A DNA stretch of 64,000 nucleotides from Spirosoma linguale DSM 74 (GTDB lineage Bacteria; Bacteroidota; Bacteroidia; Cytophagales; Spirosomataceae): contig CP001769.1 in assembly GCA_000024525.1 (NCBI GenBank), positions 2,404,001 through 2,468,000 on the forward strand, read 5' to 3'. Positions 9,904 to 18,608 of the stretch are shown piece after piece (positions within the stretch are counted from its first letter, which is position 1; the number at the start of each line of letters is the position of its first letter). The notes under the pieces were generated by a model that was not told the DNA's origin, did no database searches, and saw only the letters and a program-made list of their open reading frames with translations. Made by a program: the position numbers and the translations under genes.

Positions 9904-10719
9904 ATGATCAGCCAAATCGAGGACATCTGGGCAAACCGTGAATTATTATCCGAGCCGCAATCCATCAGCTTAATCAGAGACGTAATAAATCAATTAGATA
10001 GGGGAGAGCTCCGCGTAGCAACGCCACCCGTAACTGAAGATGGCAGTTGGACTGTCAACGAGTGGGTAAAAAAAGCGATCCTACTTTATTTCGTTAGCCA
10101 GCAAATGAAGACTGAGGAAGTAGGGATTTTTACATTTAACGACAAAATCCCCCTAAAGACCAATTTCGCCGAGGCTAAAGTCAGAGCAGTACCGCCTGCC
10201 GTTGCACGGTTTGGTTCTTACCAGGCACCCGGTGTCATACTAATGCCATCCTATGTAAACATTGGTGCCTATGTAGATGAACGCACTATGGTCGACACAT
10301 GGGCAACAGTTGGTAGTTGCGCCCAGATCGGGAAAGATGTCCACCTTAGTGGGGGTGTCGGTATCGGGGGTGTACTGGAGCCACCGCAGGCAGCCCCCGT
10401 TATTATTGAAGATGGAGCCTTTGTCGGTTCCCGATGCATTGTGGTAGAAGGTGCCCACATTGGGAAACGGGCTGTACTGGGTGCTGGAGTAACAATTACA
10501 GGATCGTCGAAGATTATTGACGTGACTGGCAATTCGCCGGTTGAATACAAAGGGTTTGTGCCTGCTAACTCAGTTGTGATACCAGGAAGTTATGCTAAAC
10601 AGTTTCCAGGCGGAGAATATCACGTTCCCTGCGCACTAATTATTGGCCAGCGGAAGCCATCTACTGACCTGAAAACTTCACTGAATGAAGCACTACGGGA
10701 AAACAACGTCTCTGTTTAA
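9904..10719 (+). CDS. dapD: 2,3,4,5-tetrahydropyridine-2,6-dicarboxylate N-succinyltransferase
   Basis: DapD succinylates tetrahydrodipicolinate with succinyl-CoA in the succinylase branch of diaminopimelate and lysine synthesis. The 271-residue length is typical. A helical N-terminal domain (about 1-100) is followed by a left-handed beta-helix of hexapeptide repeats, seen as VNIGAYVDERTMVD, GSCAQIGKDVHLSGGVGIGG and GAHIGKRAVLGAGVTI. The C-terminus has the PGSYAKQFPGG region. It stands alone between its own promoter and terminator. Confidence 0.97.
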   Translation: MISQIEDIWANRELLSEPQSISLIRDVINQLDRGELRVATPPVTEDGSWTVNEWVKKAILLYFVSQQMKTEEVGIFTFNDKIPLKTNFAEAKVRAVPPAVARFGSYQAPGVILMPSYVNIGAYVDERTMVDTWATVGSCAQIGKDVHLSGGVGIGGVLEPPQAAPVIIEDGAFVGSRCIVVEGAHIGKRAVLGAGVTITGSSKIIDVTGNSPVEYKGFVPANSVVIPGSYAKQFPGGEYHVPCALIIGQRKPSTDLKTSLNEALRENNVSV

Positions 10720-10792
10720 CTATGTATAATGCAGACTTGTTAATACCTCAGTTTAACAAATAACATCAGTTTTACTTATTAAATTAGTTTAC

Positions 10793-10819
10793 ATGGCCAC
10801 ATTATACAGATGTGGCCAT
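10793..10819 (+). terminator. Intrinsic terminator of dapD
   Basis: Perfect 10-bp stem (10793-10802 with 10810-10819), 7-base loop, followed by a T-rich run to 10828. Confidence 0.8.
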
Positions 10820-10915
10820 TTTATTTTTGTAATTCACAATGTTATAATAAGTTATTTACGGTATTAACATTTATATTTGTAATATAGCGATTTACATTAT
10901 CTAAACAGGACACTT

Positions 10916-11434
10916 ATGATGACGATAAATGACAAGATTAAACAGATTCTGATCGATAAGAACTTAACTCCCTCATATTTCGCCGATGAAATAGGCGTCC
11001 AACGGTCCAGTATTTCACACATTTTATCGGGTCGAAACCGACCCAGTTTTGATATAATTCAAAAGATAATCCGTCGCTTTCCTGAGCTTGGTTACGAATG
11101 GATCATGGAGGAAGAGAGTCAGCTTACTAATCAATCGATACCAGCAGGAACAGGGTATGGGAGCAACAGGCCTGTAGGCAGACCTCAATCCATCGAACGG
11201 CCGGATCGATTCTCGACGAGCGGGATCGTTTCTTCGCAGCCACAATCCCCGGGTATTCGCAGCCAACGTACTGAAATTCCCCCCGTAAGTTTACCGCAAC
11301 AAGTAGAGGCAAGTAGCCCATCCGATAGTCAACCAAGCGTAAATTCGGGTTCTGATAAACCGGAAAAGAAGGTCGAGCGCATCCTGATCTTTTACACAGA
11401 CGGGTCGTTTCGTGAATACACACCAACTGCTTAG
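10916..11434 (+). CDS. Helix-turn-helix protein with disordered linker
   Basis: 172 residues. Residues 5-60 form an Xre/Cro-type helix-turn-helix (YFADEIGVQRSSISHILSGR with the following helix). Residues about 68-150 are rich in Ser, Pro, Gln and Arg and look disordered. The C-terminus ends in a compact VERILIFYTDGSFREY element that looks like a conserved interaction tail. It is probably a DNA-binding regulator; its target is unknown. Two adjacent ATG codons at 10916 and 10919 are possible starts. It stands alone. Confidence 0.8.
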   Translation: MMTINDKIKQILIDKNLTPSYFADEIGVQRSSISHILSGRNRPSFDIIQKIIRRFPELGYEWIMEEESQLTNQSIPAGTGYGSNRPVGRPQSIERPDRFSTSGIVSSQPQSPGIRSQRTEIPPVSLPQQVEASSPSDSQPSVNSGSDKPEKKVERILIFYTDGSFREYTPTA

Positions 11435-11632
11435 ACTCTTGCAAATACTTTTTATTGCGGACAGATTGAGGACTTGTTAACAACACTGACCGGTTATGGA
11501 GACAGGGGTAATGATGCCTATTTGATTTTATTAACACCCTATAACAGGCGCAAACGCCACCGTTGAATACAATACACGTTCACGGACTTGTCCTTAGCAA
11601 ACTTATTTTAACAGGCTCACAACCGGTAAAAA

Positions 11633-11896
11633 ATGGTTAGACTGGGAAGATTGGAAAACCGTAACACAGGCGATGATTTGGAACTACTGGGATTTCTAAT
11701 CAATGTACGACCGAGAGTAGTTATTGGTACACAGATTAGAAATATAGTGGAACTAGAAACAGTGTTCCTAAGGGACTATTCATTCCCCAAAGAGTCTCTA
11801 CAATCTTGTCTAAACGAACACAGAAGACAACATTTTCGAAACGTTGAGTCTTTCCTTAGATACGAGAAGAATCAATTAAATCCCGGGAATGACTAA
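11633..11896 (+). CDS. Doubtful small open frame, 87 residues
   Basis: An ATG-started frame in an otherwise gene-free stretch (11435-12183). The product has no recognisable family, no signal peptide and no clear domain. It uses AGA for arginine repeatedly, unlike the surrounding genes, which use CGN codons. It could be a short real gene, a foreign remnant or chance. The bases from 11435 to 11632 show nothing else. Confidence 0.2.
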   Translation: MVRLGRLENRNTGDDLELLGFLINVRPRVVIGTQIRNIVELETVFLRDYSFPKESLQSCLNEHRRQHFRNVESFLRYEKNQLNPGND

Positions 11897-11934
11897 GCAT
11901 GAACTATCCGTAGTTATTATCATTCATGGTGGTG

Positions 11935-12145
11935 TTAAAAGCCATTCCACCTTCCTTGGTTTTCCTAAAAATGGCCTTAAAAGCCCTCTAAAAGCCTTTT
12001 TTAAGCCGTTTATTACCTAACTACCTGTAAAGCAATACTTTACTGTTCCACGTGGATAACGTGTTAATAAGTCTGTGGATTACCCATTTTATTTGTTGTA
12101 TAATTTATATTATGTTAAGTAAAGTTTTTATTAAATAGGGCCGAT
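11935..12145. other. Candidate replication-origin-like array
   Basis: Four direct repeats related to TTAAAAGCC start at 11935, 11977, 11988 and 11999, the last three exactly 11 bases apart. They are followed by three same-direction 9-mers related to the DnaA box TGTGGATAA, at 12051 (CGTGGATAA), 12062 (TGTTAATAA) and 12074 (TGTGGATTA), spaced 11 and 12 bases. The first is fused to a TCCACGTGGA palindrome that matches 14 of 16 positions of a parS-like TGTTCCACGTGGAACA. An AT-rich tract follows at 12083-12136. This layout fits an origin, but dnaA and dnaN are not in the window and gene orientation does not switch here. Confidence 0.35.
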
Positions 12146-12164
12146 ACCTTCCGGCACCGACCCT
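12137..12164 (-). terminator. Terminator of the secreted TPR gene
   Basis: Minus-strand RNA folds into a 12-bp stem (12153-12164 with 12137-12148) closed by a GGAA tetraloop. Three positions pair as G-U. A U/A-rich tract follows. Confidence 0.7.
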
Positions 12165-12183
12165 ACCTTACTCCCCTGACATT

Positions 12184-13623
12184 TTATTTACCAGGTTCGA
12201 TACATACAATCTTCTTCTCTTCGTACTGTTTCAAAATGTTTTGAAGATTAGTCAGGTTTTCGTTCACATCGGCTTCATCTTTAATTGATTTAGCTTTGGT
12301 GAAGTATGGCAACGATTGCTTGAACTTACCGCAAACTTTACCATCCAGTTCCTTACCATTTTTGTTGTACTCAGCCATATCCATCCGGTCTACACCACGC
12401 TTCATTTCTACAGCCTCGTTGAAAAGGAAAACTGCTGTATTGAAATTTGCATCGTAATTGTTAGGATCAATGGCCAAGGCTTTATCCAGGTACATTTTCT
12501 CCTGTTTCTTATTTTCGGCCTGTGCCTGCTTGAGTTCGCCTAACCGCTTCGCCCCGTCTGCGACAGCACCGGCATTTGCTGCCGCTTCTTTAGCCTCAGC
12601 TTCAAGCTTGGCAACTTCTGTCTTCTGCTCTGCCAAACGCTTCTGTACATCTGTTAGCTGACGCTTTAATTCGGGTTTAGGCGACTTTTTGATCGATGCC
12701 TGTAAGCGGGCAATCTCACCGTTATAAGCGTCGATAATACTCTTGGCATCGGCTAATTGCTTGGCGGTGTTACCACCCTTTTTGCTGTCTCCTTCTAACT
12801 TGCGGATCTCCTCAGAAGACTTGTTAGCAATGTTATTATAAACAATCGAAAGGTTTACCAGATTCTGCACGTTGTTCGGATCTTTCTCAACCATCGCTTT
12901 CATACCCGTGATGGCTTCATCCATTCGGTTTGTCGACAGCATAATATTGATCTTCTCATTGGCCAGATCTTTATTAGTCGGCGCCAAAGCGATACCTTTA
13001 TCCAAAGCAGCCAGGGCTTTATCAACTTCATTATCGGCCCGATATAGCATTGCTAACGAACCATAAATGGTTGCATCCTTCCCTCCACTGGTAATATACT
13101 TTTCCAGTTGAGTTTTAGCCGTTGCGTTATCCCGGATCTGCTGGGCAGCAATAGCCGTATAAAGCGGTGCCAGCGTATCTTTTGGATTAATGTCGCCCGC
13201 TATGGCCATCGACTTCATCGCGTCAGCATAATTCTTCGACTGGAACTTGGCAACGCCCTGCTGCATGAAAGCAGTGGCCATAAGGGGAGCCTTTAATGCT
13301 TCTTCTGCTTCTTTGGCTAATTTACCAGGACCGCCTTTTTTGTCCTTATCCAATTCAACTACTTTCTTGAAAGCATCGTAAGCAATCGTAGCGGCAGCCG
13401 AATCGATTTTCATCTGTCCCTGCGAAGCGATATTCTGATACGTTTTGGCCCGATCCATCCAGGTGCTGGCTTTAGCAGCCGCTTTGGCATCCGTAATATC
13501 CTTATCACTCTTTTCCTTTTCTTTTTTAAATGCTTCCATAGCAAGCGCGTCTCCGGCTGCCTGCTGGGCGCGTACACCTAGTGAGAGGAGACACGCGACG
13601 GCGATTACAAAAACTTGTTTCAT
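12184..13623 (-). CDS. Secreted TPR-repeat protein
   Basis: 479 residues from ATG 13623, chosen because it gives a clean signal peptide (MKQVFVIAVACLLSLGVRAQ). An earlier in-frame start would prepend 21 polar residues. The mature protein has TPR units at about 90-270 (for example AMKSMAIAGDINPKD, AALDKGIALAPTNKD), a charged Lys/Glu/Ala-rich coiled coil at about 275-385, and further TPR-like repeats to the end. It is probably a periplasmic scaffold. It lies downstream of gyrA, separated by a strong terminator. A near-consensus -7 element (minus-strand TAATTTCG, 13657-13664) suggests its own promoter. Confidence 0.85.
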   Translation of the reverse strand: MKQVFVIAVACLLSLGVRAQQAAGDALAMEAFKKEKEKSDKDITDAKAAAKASTWMDRAKTYQNIASQGQMKIDSAAATIAYDAFKKVVELDKDKKGGPGKLAKEAEEALKAPLMATAFMQQGVAKFQSKNYADAMKSMAIAGDINPKDTLAPLYTAIAAQQIRDNATAKTQLEKYITSGGKDATIYGSLAMLYRADNEVDKALAALDKGIALAPTNKDLANEKINIMLSTNRMDEAITGMKAMVEKDPNNVQNLVNLSIVYNNIANKSSEEIRKLEGDSKKGGNTAKQLADAKSIIDAYNGEIARLQASIKKSPKPELKRQLTDVQKRLAEQKTEVAKLEAEAKEAAANAGAVADGAKRLGELKQAQAENKKQEKMYLDKALAIDPNNYDANFNTAVFLFNEAVEMKRGVDRMDMAEYNKNGKELDGKVCGKFKQSLPYFTKAKSIKDEADVNENLTNLQNILKQYEEKKIVCIEPGK

Positions 13624-13702
13624 GTGTAAACTGGGGTTGTGTTTTCTTTTAAAGAACGAAATTACGGATTCTGTCTGTATAAGCATGACCTATCTGAAAT
13701 TG

Positions 13703-13747
13703 TTTGAGCCGCCCGACTGATTATATAATCAGCACGGGCGGCTCAAA
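13703..13747 (-). terminator. Strong terminator downstream of gyrA
   Basis: Perfect 13-bp GC-rich arms (13703-13715 and 13735-13747) enclose a second palindrome (13717-13732), giving one long hairpin in the gyrA to TPR gap. Confidence 0.8.
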
Positions 13748-13765
13748 ACTACTTAGTAATAACGC

Positions 13766-16282
13766 CTATTCTTCTACTGCGGCTTCAGGTTCAGCGGTGG
13801 CTATCTCCTCGCCTTCCTCTTTTTTAATTTTTGTTACCGATGATATTTCATCGCCCTCGTTTAGCTTAATTAAGCGTACACCTTGTGTATTTCGGCCAAT
13901 TACATTAATCGCGTCGACCGGCGTCCGAATAGCAATGCCCGATTTATTGATGATCATTAAGTCATCGTTGTCGGCTACATCAAGTACCGCTACCAGCCGA
14001 CCAACTTTTTCTGTGATCTTTAACGTACCGACACCTTTTGCCCCCCGGTTCGTAATCCGGTACCCATCAATATCCGACCGTTTACCGTATCCGTTCTGAG
14101 AAACAACCAGTAATTGAGCATCCTGAGAGGAAATACATACCATACCGATCACGTGATCGGTTGGATCCTCCTCATCCAGGGAAATACCCCGAACACCGGC
14201 TGCCGTACGACCCATGGGCCGCACCCGGCTTTCATGGAAACGGACCGCCTTGCCGGCACTCGATGCAATGACAATGTCGTTGTCGCCATTGGTCATACAA
14301 ACGCCCAGCAGTTGATCGTCCTCATCAATCGTAATGGCGATAATTCCATTCTGACGAGGGCGGGAGTAGGCTTCCAGCATTGTTTTCTTAATGGTGCCTT
14401 TCCGGGTACACATCACAATGTAATTATTGTTGATGTAGTCCTCGTTCTTCAGGTCTGTTACATTGATAACGGCCCGTACTTTATCGTCCGACTCAATGTT
14501 AATAAAATTAGCCAGTGGCCGACCTTTCGATGTCCGGGAACCTTCGGGAAGTTCATAAACCGGCAACCAGTACATGCGTCCTTTCTGGGTAAACGCCAGC
14601 AGGGTATTGTGCATAGTTGCCGTAAACAGGTGCTCGGTGAAGTCTTCTTCTTTCGTCGAAGCGGCCTTCGCCCCTACTCCTCCCCGCCCCTGCGACCGGT
14701 ACTCCGTCGTGGGTGTTCGTTTGATATACCCTTCATGCGAGATGGTAATCACCATGTCCTCATCGGCAATCAGCGAAAGGTCACTAATGTTACCGTCGCC
14801 GAGCGGATTGATTTCGGTCCGGCGTTCATCGCCGTAACGGGCCCGGATATCCGTCAACTCTTCTTTAATAACCTGCCGTTTTCGCTCCTCGCTGGCCAGA
14901 ATCTCTTTCAGGTCAGCAATTTCAGTCATCAGCTCATCGTACTCGGCCTGTAGTTTATCCCGCTCCAGACCGGTCAGCCGTTGCAAGCGCATTTCCAGAA
15001 TCGCTTTTGCCTGAAGATCGCTCAGACTAAACCGCTCCATCAGCCCCGTACGAGCCACTTCCGGGTCACGTGACGAGCGAATCAGTTCAATAACAGCATC
15101 TATATTGTCGAGAGCAATTAACAGCCCTTCGAGGATATGCGCGCGTTTCTCGGCTTCGCGAAGTTCGTACTGCGTCCGACGGGTAATTACTTCGAACCGG
15201 TGCTCGACGTAATACTTCATCATATCCTTCAGATTCAGCATCATCGGGCGTCCCTTCACCAGGGCCACATTGTTGATACTGAACGAGGATTGAAGCGCAG
15301 TATGCTTATAGAGGTTATTCAGAACGACGTTGGGAATAGCATCTTTCCGAAGATCATAAACCACACGTAGCCCGTCCCGGTCTGATTCGTCCCGGAACGC
15401 CATGATGCCTTCTATTTTCTTGTCGTTGATCAGTTCGGCCGTTTTTTCGAGCATTACGGCCTTATTGACCATGTACGGAACATCCGTCACGATGATCTGG
15501 GTCTTGCCACGGTTTTCTTCGATGGTGGCATGGGCCCGCATCACAACGCGTCCACGACCGGTCTTGAAAGCTGACTTAACCCCTTCCATACCATAAATGG
15601 TAGCACCCGTCGGAAAATCAGGCGCTTTGACAAACTGCATCAACTCCTCAACGGTGATCTCACTGTTTTCCAGATACGCCAGAATACCATCGACCACCTC
15701 CGTCAGGTTATGCGGGGCCATGTTTGTGGCCATACCAACGGCAATACCAGACGATCCATTCAACAGCAGGTTCGGCAGTTTGGCGGGCATCACGGTCGGC
15801 TCTTGCAAGGAATCATCGAAGTTACCCTGAAAATCAACCGTTTCTTTATAAATATCCGTCAGCAGTTCATCGGCTATGCGCTTCAGACGCGCTTCGGTAT
15901 AACGCATGGCAGCGGGTGAGTCACCATCGATAGACCCGAAGTTTCCCTGTCCGTCGACAAGCGGGTAACGTAATGACCAGTCCTGGGCCATACGAACCAT
16001 GGTGTCATATACCGATGAGTCGCCGTGGGGATGATACTTACCCAGTACTTCACCGACGATACGGGCCGATTTTTTATGTGGTTTATTATAATTGACTCCC
16101 AGTTCGGCCATTCCAAACAGCACCCGGCGGTGAACGGGCTTCAGGCCGTCACGCACATCGGGCAAGGCACGAGAAATGATAACCGACATTGAGTAATCAA
16201 TGTAAGCACCACGCATCTCGTCCTCAATGTTAATGGGAATGATATTACTGGGAGATTCGAGGTCGGGAGTTTCGTCCGCCAT
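13766..16282 (-). CDS. gyrA: DNA gyrase subunit A
   Basis: 838 residues. GyrA cuts and rejoins DNA during negative supercoiling as an A2B2 tetramer with GyrB. The catalytic tyrosine is Tyr128 in [10 protein letters not shown]. The quinolone-resistance region reads [12 protein letters not shown] with Ser89 and Asp93 at the positions of E. coli Ser83 and Asp87, so the target is of the sensitive type. The C-terminal half contains the beta-pinwheel repeats and the GyrA box QGRGGVGAK, which marks gyrase rather than topoisomerase IV. The tail is acidic. A single-gene unit with its own promoter and terminator; gyrB is not in the window. Confidence 0.98.
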   Translation of the reverse strand: MADETPDLESPSNIIPINIEDEMRGAYIDYSMSVIISRALPDVRDGLKPVHRRVLFGMAELGVNYNKPHKKSARIVGEVLGKYHPHGDSSVYDTMVRMAQDWSLRYPLVDGQGNFGSIDGDSPAAMRYTEARLKRIADELLTDIYKETVDFQGNFDDSLQEPTVMPAKLPNLLLNGSSGIAVGMATNMAPHNLTEVVDGILAYLENSEITVEELMQFVKAPDFPTGATIYGMEGVKSAFKTGRGRVVMRAHATIEENRGKTQIIVTDVPYMVNKAVMLEKTAELINDKKIEGIMAFRDESDRDGLRVVYDLRKDAIPNVVLNNLYKHTALQSSFSINNVALVKGRPMMLNLKDMMKYYVEHRFEVITRRTQYELREAEKRAHILEGLLIALDNIDAVIELIRSSRDPEVARTGLMERFSLSDLQAKAILEMRLQRLTGLERDKLQAEYDELMTEIADLKEILASEERKRQVIKEELTDIRARYGDERRTEINPLGDGNISDLSLIADEDMVITISHEGYIKRTPTTEYRSQGRGGVGAKAASTKEEDFTEHLFTATMHNTLLAFTQKGRMYWLPVYELPEGSRTSKGRPLANFINIESDDKVRAVINVTDLKNEDYINNNYIVMCTRKGTIKKTMLEAYSRPRQNGIIAITIDEDDQLLGVCMTNGDNDIVIASSAGKAVRFHESRVRPMGRTAAGVRGISLDEEDPTDHVIGMVCISSQDAQLLVVSQNGYGKRSDIDGYRITNRGAKGVGTLKITEKVGRLVAVLDVADNDDLMIINKSGIAIRTPVDAINVIGRNTQGVRLIKLNEGDEISSVTKIKKEEGEEIATAEPEAAVEE

Positions 16283-16349
16283 GTGAAAAAGGAGTTTCGC
16301 AGAAAATTACTATTCCAGGCCACACACTGCGCGTGGTCTGCTCTATAGA

Positions 16350-16357
16350 CAAATATA
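16350..16357 (-). promoter_or_regulatory. Promoter -7 element of gyrA
   Basis: Minus-strand TATATTTG matches TAnnTTTG, 68 bases upstream of the gyrA ATG. The following 200 bases to 16558 hold no gene I can support. Confidence 0.5.
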
Positions 16358-16558
16358 CAAAATTTTCAGGAGAAAAGAGAAATAAAGCCGTGAAAACAGG
16401 CCTCAACGGCCTCAGCTACTCGTTAGAATCCTACTACGAAAAGTATAAAAACTGAACGAAGCACGTTATCATCATCTAAATGAAATACAATTCTATTTCA
16501 ACTAAAACATAAACCCTTCTCAAGTCAGCCTACCTGGCTAAATACGGGTGTATAGCTG

Positions 16559-17008
16559 TCAGGATTTTAACCTGGGGTCGAAGGAAAACGGCTCCGTACG
16601 AACCAGGCTGATACCGGAAAAATCGGGGTGCGCCGGATTCAGGAGGTAATTCCACTCGTCGGGTATAATAGCGGATGGTACGCGCAGTACGGCAGAGCGC
16701 CTGTTCTCAAGCCACTCCCCTCCTATCTGCTGGCAAACGCTATATTGCCAATAATCAGACCAGTTGGCAGGTAACCGTTCGGTATCCACGGTATCCACGA
16801 AAAGACCGTCTGGCAGATTGATGACCATTACCCGAAAGCTGTCCATCAGCCCTTCGCTGGAGCGGTGAACGACATTTTCGAGGCAGGCCAGTGCTCGTGT
16901 ACCAGCCGTGTAGATAACAAACTGGCCACGACTATTCCAGCGGGCTGCCCCGCCCGACGCAACCAGCCTATCCGCGTAGATGGCTTTTGTGATTCGATAA
17001 ACAAGCAT
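16559..17008 (-). CDS. RES-domain toxin (NAD-degrading)
   Basis: 149 residues covering the whole RES fold. Family hallmarks are R23-W24-N25-x-x-G, Tyr33, Glu44 in ACLENVVH, and the C-terminal SAVLRVPSAII and NYLLNPAHPDF motifs. RES toxins of characterised Xre-RES pairs deplete NAD+ in the cytoplasm. The upstream gene encodes the matching Xre antitoxin, ending 24 bases before this ATG, in the usual antitoxin-first order. No key residue appears lost, so the toxin looks intact. Confidence 0.92.
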   Translation of the reverse strand: MLVYRITKAIYADRLVASGGAARWNSRGQFVIYTAGTRALACLENVVHRSSEGLMDSFRVMVINLPDGLFVDTVDTERLPANWSDYWQYSVCQQIGGEWLENRRSAVLRVPSAIIPDEWNYLLNPAHPDFSGISLVRTEPFSFDPRLKS

Positions 17009-17032
17009 TCAGCAGGAGATCCGTTAGTAACA

Positions 17033-17416
17033 TCAGGCCAGGTCACCGTATTCAATCCGGGTGACTTCATCCATCACCAGGTCGATTCCCCCTGAGGTAT
17101 GCAGCAAGTCAAATGGAATCTGATTCCCTAATCCGTAGGCTGGCTTGTCCATCCAGCGACGAAAAGAATCAGCTGTTCCAAATACGGATTCGCCGGTTTG
17201 AAACAAGGCCATAATTTTGAGTACTTTCTCGCTATCCTGCGGATTGAGACTTTTTTTCTCCCGTTCGTAGCGCTGAAATGTTTTGAGAGACGTATCGAAA
17301 ACTTCGGCCAATTGCTCGCGCTTATAGCCGGTCAGTTCCGCAATTTCAAAGAAACGCGTGGCCGGAACCCCTTTCAGGGCTGAAAATACAAGCGCTATAC
17401 GATCTGGAATAACCAT
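17033..17416 (-). CDS. Xre/MbcA/ParS-type antitoxin
   Basis: 127 residues from ATG 17416. A longer frame from 17659 would prepend a hydrophobic segment foreign to the family and run back through the operator repeats. Residues about 20-75 form an Xre-like helix-turn-helix (ELTGYKREQLAEVFDTSLKTFQRY). Residues about 80-127 form the MbcA/ParS toxin-binding domain (SFRRWMDKPAYGLGNQIPFD, IDLVMDEVTRIEYG). It should neutralise the RES toxin encoded just downstream and repress its own promoter. Confidence 0.92.
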   Translation of the reverse strand: MVIPDRIALVFSALKGVPATRFFEIAELTGYKREQLAEVFDTSLKTFQRYEREKKSLNPQDSEKVLKIMALFQTGESVFGTADSFRRWMDKPAYGLGNQIPFDLLHTSGGIDLVMDEVTRIEYGDLA

Positions 17417-17418
17417 AC

Positions 17419-17460
17419 GACAAACATAGGAATTTTGTCCGATAAACTCAGAATTTTGTC
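17419..17460 (-). promoter_or_regulatory. Operator-like repeats upstream of Xre-RES
   Basis: GAATTTTGTC occurs twice in direct orientation at 17430-17439 and 17451-17460, exactly 21 bases apart (two helical turns). An inverted GACAAA at 17419-17424 faces the first copy. The sites lie immediately before the antitoxin ATG, where such antitoxins usually bind to autoregulate. Confidence 0.5.
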
Positions 17461-17546
17461 TAAAAATTCCCGGTTCAATACATGTTTCAAAACCTAACGG
17501 GCTTAAAAGCGTTTGTAGTAATAGTCCATTAATTAACACTAACGTT

Positions 17547-18125
17547 ATGAAAAAGATTAGTCTGCTTTTGTTGTTCGCGATCAGCACCCTGAGTTTCCAG
17601 GCATGCAGCGATAAGAAGAAAGAAAGTAATGACAGCGTTGAGAACGCTGAAAACGCCAATGATGCTAAAGAAGATGCCGGAACCGGTCAGACCGAAGAAA
17701 GCAATGAATTTGCGGTGAAAGCCGCGACTGGTGGCATGATGGAGGTTGAACTAGGTCGTATGGCGCAGGAAAAAGCCCAGAGCCAGGATGTGAAGGAGTT
17801 TGGCGCCATGATGGTTGCCGATCACTCAAAAGCAAATGACGAACTGAAAACCATTGCGGCTACGCACAACATCACGTTACCAACTACCCTTGGTGAAGAT
17901 GAGCAGAAACACGTAAACGACATGGCGAAGCTGACCGGGGCCGAGTTCGACAAAAAATACGTGAGTATGATGGTCGACGATCACAAAGAGGATATCGATT
18001 TGTTTAAAAAGGCCGCCGATGACGAGAAAACGAACCCGGCGGTTAAGGAATTTGCCGCGAAGACTCTGCCTACGCTGCAAAAGCACATGGACCGCATCAG
18101 CGCCATTGACAAAAAGATTGATTAA
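17547..18125 (+). CDS. DUF4142 lipoprotein
   Basis: 192 residues. A lipoprotein signal peptide ends at Cys20 (LSFQAC). An acidic Asn/Glu/Asp-rich linker follows (about 22-52), then a DUF4142 helical bundle (about 52-190), seen as FAVKAATGGMMEVELGRMA, MMVADHSKAND and MMVDDHKEDIDLFKKAA with paired Asp-His motifs. The ferritin-like DUF4142 family has no settled function; members are common in envelopes of soil bacteria. It diverges from the Xre-RES operon and has its own terminator. Confidence 0.88.
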   Translation: MKKISLLLLFAISTLSFQACSDKKKESNDSVENAENANDAKEDAGTGQTEESNEFAVKAATGGMMEVELGRMAQEKAQSQDVKEFGAMMVADHSKANDELKTIAATHNITLPTTLGEDEQKHVNDMAKLTGAEFDKKYVSMMVDDHKEDIDLFKKAADDEKTNPAVKEFAAKTLPTLQKHMDRISAIDKKID

Positions 18126-18135
18126 CCAACTGTAG

Positions 18136-18169
18136 TATTTCGTACCGGCCCATTGGTCGGTACGAAATA
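18136..18169 (+). terminator. Terminator of DUF4142 gene
   Basis: Perfect 12-bp inverted repeat (18136-18147 with 18158-18169), 10-base loop, just after the stop codon. Confidence 0.65.
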
Positions 18170-18189
18170 ACAATCAACTCCCTCTACGT

Positions 18190-18519
18190 ATGAAACCCCT
18201 GGTCTCAGCGATTACCTTACTCATACTGCTTGGACGTGTATCTTCCGGTCAGGCCCAGTCAACGACGGGCGGACGTAGTGGTGGTTCGACAGCCTCTACC
18301 GGAACAGGTTATCTGACGGAAGGAAAACGGACAGCGGCTTCGAATCCATCCAGCATGACAATTGCCGATGAAGGCGCTTCTCGTGCGTACATGTACGTTC
18401 CTCCTACCAACGCGAAGAATCGCTCTGCATCCCCCGACGGCTCCGGTGGAGGGACTAAACCCCAGTCAAAAACACCGGTAAACACCAACCGCAAGGTATC
18501 CCCAAAAAAGGCGAATTAA
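18190..18519 (+). CDS. Small secreted low-complexity protein
   Basis: 109 residues. A signal peptide (MKPLVSAITLLILLGRVSSGQAQ) is followed by a Gly/Ser/Thr-rich, then Pro/Lys-rich mature part with no recognisable domain and many prolines, probably disordered. It ends in a basic tail. It sits between the DUF4142 lipoprotein and the HprK-like kinase. The family is unknown to me; coding is supported by the clean signal peptide. Confidence 0.6.
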   Translation: MKPLVSAITLLILLGRVSSGQAQSTTGGRSGGSTASTGTGYLTEGKRTAASNPSSMTIADEGASRAYMYVPPTNAKNRSASPDGSGGGTKPQSKTPVNTNRKVSPKKAN

Positions 18520-18566
18520 CCCCGAAACCACTTTCCCGTTTGTAGTCGACAAGGCCGTTATTTCCT

Positions 18567-18604
18567 TACTTTTGACCACCCCCGAATGGTTAGCCAGGGG
18601 TGGT
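18567..18604 (+). promoter_or_regulatory. Promoter and leader hairpin of HprK-like kinase gene
   Basis: TACTTTTG at 18567-18574 is an exact TAnnTTTG -7 element; a TTTG at 18539-18542 could be the -33 element, though the spacing of 24 is long. An 8-bp inverted repeat (18575-18582 with 18597-18604) follows at once and ends four bases before the ATG, so it would sit at the start of the message and could mask translation. Confidence 0.45.
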
Positions 18605-18608
18605 TCAT

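Noticed and set aside
16390..16455. A 21-residue frame upstream of gyrA starting with GTG
   Set aside because: Too short, with no promoter, terminator or conservation that I can see.
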